In this document: piece by piece, positions 59,048 to 64,000 of the stretch | Position numbering within the stretch: the stretch's first letter is position 1 | Layout of the letters: every line of letters begins with the position of its first letter | Assembly: GCF_051192575.1 (NCBI RefSeq) | Contig: NZ_JBPJSQ010000011.1 | Span: forward strand, 62,001-126,000 | DNA from: Aestuariimicrobium soli | Lineage (GTDB): Bacteria; Actinomycetota; Actinomycetes; Propionibacteriales; Propionibacteriaceae | Direction: 5' to 3' | Length of the DNA: 64,000 nucleotides | Program-made: the position numbers and the translations under genes | The notes under the pieces: generated by a model | Seen by the model: the letters and a program-made list of their open reading frames with translations, nothing else | What the model was told of the DNA's origin: nothing | Databases searched by the model: none

Positions 59048-60754
59048 TCACTGGGCCAGCGAGACCGTCAGGTAGTTCGGGTAGGCGGGGAACGCCGGAA
59101 TCGCGAAGCCCAGCACCTTCGACCCGTGCAGGAACGAGTTCTTCGTGTAGATCAGCGGCACGACGGGGGCGTCGGCGTTGATCAGCTCGTCGGCCTGGGC
59201 CCACAGCTTGCCGGCCTCGGTCGGGTCGGTGGTCGCGGTCGCCTTCTTGATCAGCTCGTCGGCCTTGGGGTTGGAGTAGCGGGCAAGGTTGTACCCGCCC
59301 TTGCCGATCTGGTCGGAGGCGAACAGCGGCTGGATGTTGCCGTTCGCGCTCGGGAAGTCGGGCTGCCACGAGCTCAGGGTGAGGTCGTACTTGCTGCCGT
59401 CGCCCTGGGTGGTGGCCTCGGTGAGCACGTCGCTGGCCAACGGAACGATGGTCACCTTCAGCCCGGCGCGCTGCAGGCCCTGCTGAATGGCCTGCGCCTG
59501 GGTGGAGCTGACCGCGTCATCGCCGACGGCGAGCTTGAGCGCGCGGCCAACCCACGAGGCGTCGGTGAGCAGCTTCTTGGCCTGCTCCACGTCACCGGCG
59601 GGATCGACGTCCTTGAGCAGCGAGGCGTACTCCACGCGCCCGGGGATGCCGGGGGTGATCAGGGTGTCGGCGAAGTCACCGGCGATCTCGCCACCGACGG
59701 CCACGCGGTAGGCGTTGCGGTCGACGGCCAGGCTGATCGCCTTGCGCACGTTGACGTCGTCCAGCCCGGGGGCCTGGGTGTTGATGGCCAGGTAGGCGAG
59801 TGCTCCCGGCCCCGAGGTGACCAGGCGGTCCTTGGCGGAGGTCGACTGCACCTGCGCCAACTGGGCGGCCGGCACGAAGCTGGCGCCGAAGGCGAACTGG
59901 TCGTTGCCGGAGTCGGCGATCAGCCGCTGGGCGGCGACGGTGGCATCCTGACCCAGCTCGAAGATCACCTGGTCGGGTCCGCCGGTGCGGGCCTCATCGG
60001 TGGCGGGGTCCCAGTGCTCGTTGCGGGCCAGGGTGATCGAGGTGCCCTCGACGGTCTTCTCGACGCGGTAGGGGCCCGACGCCACCGGGGTGGTGGTGTA
60101 GGTCTTGACGTTGTCCTTCGCCTTCGGCACGGCGCTGAACGCGGGCATCGAGACGATCCACGGCCAGTCACCGTAGGCGCTGGTGAGCGTGAACACGATG
60201 GTCTTCTCGTCGGGGGTCGCGATGGAGGCCAGCTCCTTGCCCTCGTAGGGGCCGGAGTACTCGGAGCCGCCGACCAGCAGGCCCTTGTGGTAGCCGAGAC
60301 CGCCCGACAACTGCGGGGCGAACGAGCGCTCCACCGAGTACTTCACGTCGGCCGAGGTGATGGCGGTTCCGTCCTCGAACTTGACGCCGTCCTTGAGGGT
60401 GAACGTCCAGGTCAGGCCGTCGTCCGAGGCGGTGCCGGTGTCGGTGGCGAGGTCGGGGACGACCACCGAGGTGCCCTCGGCGCCGATCTTCCACGCGGTC
60501 AGGCGGCGCTGGACGAGCCCCAACGAGGTGATGGCCAGGCCCTGGCTGATGGCGGGATCCCAGTTGACCGACGTCGCGCCGGTGAGGATGCGCAGGGTGC
60601 CGCCCTTGGCGGCGCTCGCGGACGAGGTGGCGGCGGCGGTCTCACCCGGCTTGGGGTTGTTGGCATTGCAGCCGACCAGCGCGGTGGCGAGCCCGGCGAG
60701 CGGGATGCCGAGGGCGAGCGAGCGGCGGCTGATGCGGGTGGTCTGCAGAGTCAT
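59048..60754 (-). CDS. peptide/nickel-type ABC transporter substrate-binding lipoprotein
   Basis: 568 residues from the ATG at 60754, preceded by AAGGAAA. N-terminus ISRRSLALGIPLAGLATALVGC: twin-arginine-like pair plus lipobox (Cys ~29), so probably exported by Tat or Sec and lipid-anchored. SBP_bac_5 fold: GGTLRILTGATSVNWDPA, TWTFTLKDGVKFEDGTAITSADV, NVRKAISLAVDRNAY, YDLTLSSWQPDFPSANG. It delivers peptides or similar ligands to the DppBC channel. Confidence 0.94.
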   Translation of the reverse strand: MTLQTTRISRRSLALGIPLAGLATALVGCNANNPKPGETAAATSSASAAKGGTLRILTGATSVNWDPAISQGLAITSLGLVQRRLTAWKIGAEGTSVVVPDLATDTGTASDDGLTWTFTLKDGVKFEDGTAITSADVKYSVERSFAPQLSGGLGYHKGLLVGGSEYSGPYEGKELASIATPDEKTIVFTLTSAYGDWPWIVSMPAFSAVPKAKDNVKTYTTTPVASGPYRVEKTVEGTSITLARNEHWDPATDEARTGGPDQVIFELGQDATVAAQRLIADSGNDQFAFGASFVPAAQLAQVQSTSAKDRLVTSGPGALAYLAINTQAPGLDDVNVRKAISLAVDRNAYRVAVGGEIAGDFADTLITPGIPGRVEYASLLKDVDPAGDVEQAKKLLTDASWVGRALKLAVGDDAVSSTQAQAIQQGLQRAGLKVTIVPLASDVLTEATTQGDGSKYDLTLSSWQPDFPSANGNIQPLFASDQIGKGGYNLARYSNPKADELIKKATATTDPTEAGKLWAQADELINADAPVVPLIYTKNSFLHGSKVLGFAIPAFPAYPNYLTVSLAQ

Positions 60755-60872
60755 GAGCGTTTCCTTGGGGTGATGAGTGTGAAACAGGAGTGGGGTGTCG
60801 AGGGGGAGGGGGGAGAGGGTCACCGACATCGACAGGGCAGGCAGGTGCGCGGGGGATGACGAGGGTCGGTGG

Positions 60873-61880
60873 TCATGCGCGTGACCTCGCGACCCGCACG
60901 CGCGGGTCGAGCACCGTGTAGACGATGTCGACCAGCAGGTTGGCGACCACGATGATGGCCGCGGTGAAGACCGTCACCCCGACGAGCAGCGGCACGTCGG
61001 TCGACCCGACGGCATCCATCAACAGGGCGCCGAGACCGGCGATCGAGAAGACCCGCTCGGTGATCACCGCGCCACCCAGCAGACCGCCCAGATCGAGGGC
61101 GAACAGGGTCGTGATCGGAATGGCGACATTGCGCAGCGCGTGCCGGGTGACCACCTGACGTTCGGTGATGCCCTTCGCCCGGGCGGTGCGCACGTAGTCG
61201 GACGAGAGTGCCTCGAGCATCTGGGCGCGGGTCAGCCGGGTGTAGATGGCCGCGTTGAGCAGGGCGAGCACCACCCACGGGAGCACCAGGTGCCAGGCCC
61301 AGTCGACGGGTGACTCGCGGAACGGCACGTAGCCGTTGACGGGCACCATGTCGAGGGTGAACCCGAACAGCAGGATCGCCAGCAGTCCCACCAGGTAGCT
61401 GGGGGCCGAGACGCCGGTGATGGCGCCCACCATCAGGGTGCGGTCGAGCCAGGTACCGCGGCGGATGGCGGCGACCACACCGCTGGCGACGCCCGCGAGC
61501 AGCCAGAGCACGGCGGCTCCCAGCGCGATCGAGGCCGTCACCGGGAATCGTCCGAGAATCAGTTCGGTGACCGGGGTGTTCAGCCGGAACGAGTAGCCCA
61601 GGCAGGGGGCCGGGCAGGTGAACTGGGCGGCGCCGGTGCCGAAGGTGCGGCCGGTGAAGATGCCGCGCACGAAGTCGAACCACTGCTGGAACCACGGCTT
61701 GTCGAGCTGCATGAACTCGCGGGCCGTCTGCAGCCGCTCGGGGGTGCAGGGCTTGCCGCAGGCCAGTTGGGCCGGGTCGGCGGGCAGCAGCACGAAGATC
61801 GCATAGGTGAGCAGCGAGACGACCAGCAGCACGAACACCAGCGTGGCCACGCGCAGCAGCAGGAACCGGGCGAGCTTCAC
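60873..61880 (-). CDS. peptide ABC transporter permease (DppB-like)
   Basis: 335 residues, six TM helices. N-terminal FLLLRVATLVFVLLVVSLLTYAIF followed by a large periplasmic loop with two Cys (ACGKPC; TCPAPC) that may form disulfides. The EAA loop is DYVRTARAKGITERQVVTRHALRN. Its ATG overlaps the DppC stop (ATGA, 61877-61880). The 118 bp between this gene and the binding-protein gene hold no clear structure. Confidence 0.94.
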   Translation of the reverse strand: MKLARFLLLRVATLVFVLLVVSLLTYAIFVLLPADPAQLACGKPCTPERLQTAREFMQLDKPWFQQWFDFVRGIFTGRTFGTGAAQFTCPAPCLGYSFRLNTPVTELILGRFPVTASIALGAAVLWLLAGVASGVVAAIRRGTWLDRTLMVGAITGVSAPSYLVGLLAILLFGFTLDMVPVNGYVPFRESPVDWAWHLVLPWVVLALLNAAIYTRLTRAQMLEALSSDYVRTARAKGITERQVVTRHALRNVAIPITTLFALDLGGLLGGAVITERVFSIAGLGALLMDAVGSTDVPLLVGVTVFTAAIIVVANLLVDIVYTVLDPRVRVARSRA

Positions 61881-62902
61881 GGGGTCACCTCCCTGGGTGC
61901 GGTGCCGGTGCTGGTGGGGGTGGTGGGGGTGCGACGCCCGCCGGTCACGCGGCGGCGGCGGGAGGTGCGCAGCTGGGCGGTGCGCGGGTCGAGCGCGTCG
62001 CGCAGTCCGTCACCGAAGGCGTTGAAGGCCAGCGTCAGCACGAACAGGGCCAGGCCGGGGAAGACGAGATACATCGGGTCGACCGAGAACCAGGTGACCG
62101 CGTCGCCGATCGAGCGGCCCCAGCTGGGGGTGGGCGGGGGCACGCCGACCCCGAGGAAGCTCAGGGCCGCCTCGGCGCCGATGGCTCCGGGGATGGCGAT
62201 GGTCGCGAAGACCACGATGGTGGCCGCCAGGTTCGGCAGCAGGTGCCGGAAGATGATCTGGGTGTGGCTCGCGCCCAGCGCGCGCGAGGCCCGCACGAAC
62301 CCGGACGAGCGCAGTGTCATCACCTGCCCGCGGACGACGCGGGCGATGCTCGTCCACCCGAAGAAGCCGATGATCACGACCAGCAGCAGCAGCCGGGGCA
62401 GCCAGCTCGGGGCGACGGCGCCCACGGCGATCATGAAGATGAGGGCGGGCAGGCCGATCAGCACGTCGACGCCGCGGGCGATGATCCAGTCGACGACGCC
62501 GCCGAAGTAGCCAGCCAGCAGCCCGAGCACCGTGCCGATCGCGACCGACAGTGCGGTGGCGCCGATGCCCACCACCAGCGAGGCGCGCGAGCCGACCACG
62601 ACGATGGCGAACATGTCTCGGCCGGTGAGGGGTTGCACGCCGAACCAGTGCTCGGACGAGATGCCGCCCCAGCCGCCGGCCGGGGCGCCGCGACCGTCGA
62701 GCGCCGACAGGTCATAGGTGTAAGGGTCGACCCCGGCGAGGCGAGTGATCAGCGGGGCGGCCAGGGCCACCAGCAGGTAGGCGACCACGAGGATGCCGCC
62801 GATCATCGCGAACCGGTCGCGACGCAGTCGTCGCCACACGCCGTCGCTGGCGCGGGTGGCGGAGGGGATCTCCACCACCTCGTCCGAGCGTTCGAGTGAC
62901 AC
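61877..62902 (-). CDS. peptide ABC transporter permease (DppC-like)
   Basis: 341 residues from GTG 62902, with GGAGGGG just upstream. N-terminal OppC_N region (RRLRRDRFAMIGGILVVAYLLVALAAPL), then five more TMs and the EAA loop GFVRASRALGASHTQIIFRHLLPN. A basic tail SRRRRVTGGRRTP follows. First gene of the importer operon. The upstream region contains an AT-richer stretch (GGCAAAACGTGGCGTTATGG near 62963), probably the promoter. Confidence 0.93.
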   Translation of the reverse strand: MSLERSDEVVEIPSATRASDGVWRRLRRDRFAMIGGILVVAYLLVALAAPLITRLAGVDPYTYDLSALDGRGAPAGGWGGISSEHWFGVQPLTGRDMFAIVVVGSRASLVVGIGATALSVAIGTVLGLLAGYFGGVVDWIIARGVDVLIGLPALIFMIAVGAVAPSWLPRLLLLVVIIGFFGWTSIARVVRGQVMTLRSSGFVRASRALGASHTQIIFRHLLPNLAATIVVFATIAIPGAIGAEAALSFLGVGVPPPTPSWGRSIGDAVTWFSVDPMYLVFPGLALFVLTLAFNAFGDGLRDALDPRTAQLRTSRRRRVTGGRRTPTTPTSTGTAPREVTP

Positions 62903-63023
62903 GACCCCTCCAAAGATCCAGGCGTTGGTTGCCCATCGAGCATGGACCCCTTCGCCACGCTTTGGCAAAACGTGGCGTTATGGTGACGATAATTTCACGT
63001 TCCGCCGAGAGCGGAAGCGGCGC

Positions 63024-63731
63024 TCAGCCCTTGAAGACCGGTCGGATCGAGAGCGACTCCAGCATCGCGTTCTCGGGAAGGTCGACGGCCAGCCTGACGG
63101 TCTCGGCGACGGCGGCCGGGGTGAGGTGCTCCTCGGCATCGTAGGCGCGCCCCATGGCCGACTGCAGCTGCCGCTGCATGTCGGAATCGGTGCGGCCGGG
63201 GTGGATCGAGGTCACTCGGACGAGCCCTCGCTCCTCTTCCCGGAGGGCGTCGGTGAGGGCCCGCAGCGCGAACTTCGAGGCGGCGTACGGCCCGCCACCC
63301 GGGCCCGCGGTGAAGCCGGCGCCCGAGTTGAGCATCACCACCTGACCCTGCCGCCCGGTGCGCTCACGGCTGGCGCGCAGCTGCGGGAGCAGCTGTCGAG
63401 TCAGGTCGGCGACGGCCACCACGTTGACCTCGAACAGCCTCTGCCAGGTCTCCCGCGGGGTCTCGGCGAGGGTGCCGCCCTCGGCGATGCCGGCCGAGTG
63501 CACCAGCAGGTCGAGCCGCTCGAGGTCGGCGACGGCGGCGGCCACCGCATCGGCGTCGGCCACGTCGCAGACGAAGCCGGAGGCGCCGGGGGTCTGGGCG
63601 ACCACCGCCCGCACGGCCCCCGGATCGCGGCCGCCGACGAGTACGTCGTGGTCACGGGCGAGGTCGGCGACGATGGCGCGGCCGATGCCGCGGGTGCCGC
63701 CGGTGACGAGGGCGACGGGGCGGTCGGGCAC
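63024..63731 (-). CDS. short-chain dehydrogenase/reductase
   Basis: 235 residues from GTG 63731, with CCAGGAG 7 nt upstream; the longer open frame would add 48 residues of non-SDR sequence. Classical SDR: cofactor motif VTGGTRGIGRAI, VHSAGIAEGG (NAG-like), catalytic Ser in MLNSGAGFT and YAASK, and SIHPGRTDSDM. The cofactor is likely NADP(H), from the Arg in GGTRG and GGRDPG. The substrate is unknown. Monocistronic. Confidence 0.9.
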   Translation of the reverse strand: MPDRPVALVTGGTRGIGRAIVADLARDHDVLVGGRDPGAVRAVVAQTPGASGFVCDVADADAVAAAVADLERLDLLVHSAGIAEGGTLAETPRETWQRLFEVNVVAVADLTRQLLPQLRASRERTGRQGQVVMLNSGAGFTAGPGGGPYAASKFALRALTDALREEERGLVRVTSIHPGRTDSDMQRQLQSAMGRAYDAEEHLTPAAVAETVRLAVDLPENAMLESLSIRPVFKG

Positions 63732-63796
63732 GGGATACTCCTGGGGTGGGGTGGCGGGTTGGACAGTGGCGGCTGGGAGCCACCTCGAGTCTCTGC

Positions 63797-63870
63797 GATC
63801 CGAAACTACCGCCCATGGGCCGAACCTGGTCACCGCGGCACTGGCAGCGCCTTGAGCGGCAGTTTCGATC
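63797..63870. repeat. inverted repeat in the SDR upstream region
   Basis: GATC(C)GAAACTACCGC (63797-63812) pairs with GCGGCAGTTTCGATC (63856-63870), with one bulge and one mismatch and 43 nt between. It could be a looped operator for the SDR gene or the gene starting at 63957. The 225-bp gap 63732-63956 contains no gene. Confidence 0.5.
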
Positions 63871-63956
63871 GCCATTCACGGCAGGCCCCGCGAAGTCACG
63901 CAAAAAGACCTGTGGACAAGTGGGACAGACCGGGCCTGGCCGGACACAACTCAGGC

Positions 63957-64000
63957 ATGCGAAACATTGAGGACGACTCGACGGTGGCGGCATGGACCAA
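63957..64000 (+). CDS. start of an unidentified gene, cut by the window edge
   Basis: ATG at 63957 opens a frame reading MRNIEDDSTVAAWT to the window end. Acidic start, normal codon use. It is too short to identify and no clear SD is visible. It may be a gene transcribed away from the SDR. Confidence 0.35.
   Translation, partial: MRNIEDDSTVAAWT

Noticed and set aside
63911..63919. TGTGGACAA, matching an actinobacterial DnaA box.
   Set aside because: Single site with no cluster, AT-rich unwinding region or dnaA/dnaN genes nearby, so not an origin.

Overview
The window is about 70% G+C and densely coded, with heavy use of GTG starts, ATGA/GTGA gene overlaps and the syntenic block sucC-sucD-DUF6350-purN-purH-DUF3017-mdh. 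Together with a monomeric isocitrate dehydrogenase, an LpdA-type quinone reductase, AccA3-type acyl-CoA carboxylase and PspC proteins, this points to a high-GC Actinomycetota chromosome, most likely Propionibacteriales or a relative. Genus cannot be fixed from the sequence. No phage, plasmid, integrase, transposase, rRNA, tRNA or CRISPR array was seen.

Layout. 1-6.2 kb: 3' part of guaA, a DedA protein, and a PspC envelope-stress island (three PspC-domain genes, one of them the sensor kinase of a two-component pair). 6.2-11.6 kb: GlsB/YeaQ-type protein, phospholipase-D-like synthase, PcrA/UvrD helicase, M23 peptidase. 11.9-22.3 kb: sucCD, a PknH-sensor-like membrane protein, DUF6350, purN, purH, DUF3017, mdh, and a three-domain fusion (histidine phosphatase, pterin dehydratase, VOC). 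22.5-33.7 kb: purU, a kinase-like protein with an altered P-loop, a PAS protein, a CodA-like amidohydrolase, an aldo/keto reductase, icd, an M15 peptidase, a CNNM/CorC protein, an APH-fold kinase and a FUSC-like protein. 33.8-40.9 kb: a nucleoside-scavenging operon (BMP lipoprotein, ATPase, two permeases, cdd, add). 40.9-44.2 kb: a three-gene ABC exporter plus a DUF2087 regulator, enclosed by an exact 41-bp repeat of the 3' end of add. 44.2-54.7 kb: RNase HI fusion, metG, a coupled CPBP/uridine-kinase-like/DUF2207 operon, phosphosugar mutase, purine nucleoside phosphorylase, LpdA. 54.7-64 kb: a Cys-rich membrane protein, an acyl-CoA carboxylase alpha chain, a complete peptide ABC importer, an SDR and the start of one more gene.

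How it fits together. guaA, purN, purH, purU, cdd, add, the nucleoside importer, PNP and the phosphosugar mutase cover purine synthesis and salvage. sucCD, mdh, icd and AccA-type carboxylase cover the TCA/acyl-CoA core. PspC, M23, M15, FUSC, CPBP, DUF2207 and DedA genes concern the envelope.

The most interesting non-gene signals are: (i) the 41-bp add-tail repeats around the exporter module, which look like a cassette integrated at a gene's 3' end; (ii) a recurrent TAnnnT box 6-9 nt before start codons, indicating that many mRNAs here are leaderless, including two divergent pairs with identical compact geometry; (iii) a 70-nt near-perfect palindrome after mdh and several short tandem arrays; (iv) a very frequent 7-mer, TCGTCCG/CGGACGA. 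I found no clearly new defence or biosynthetic system.
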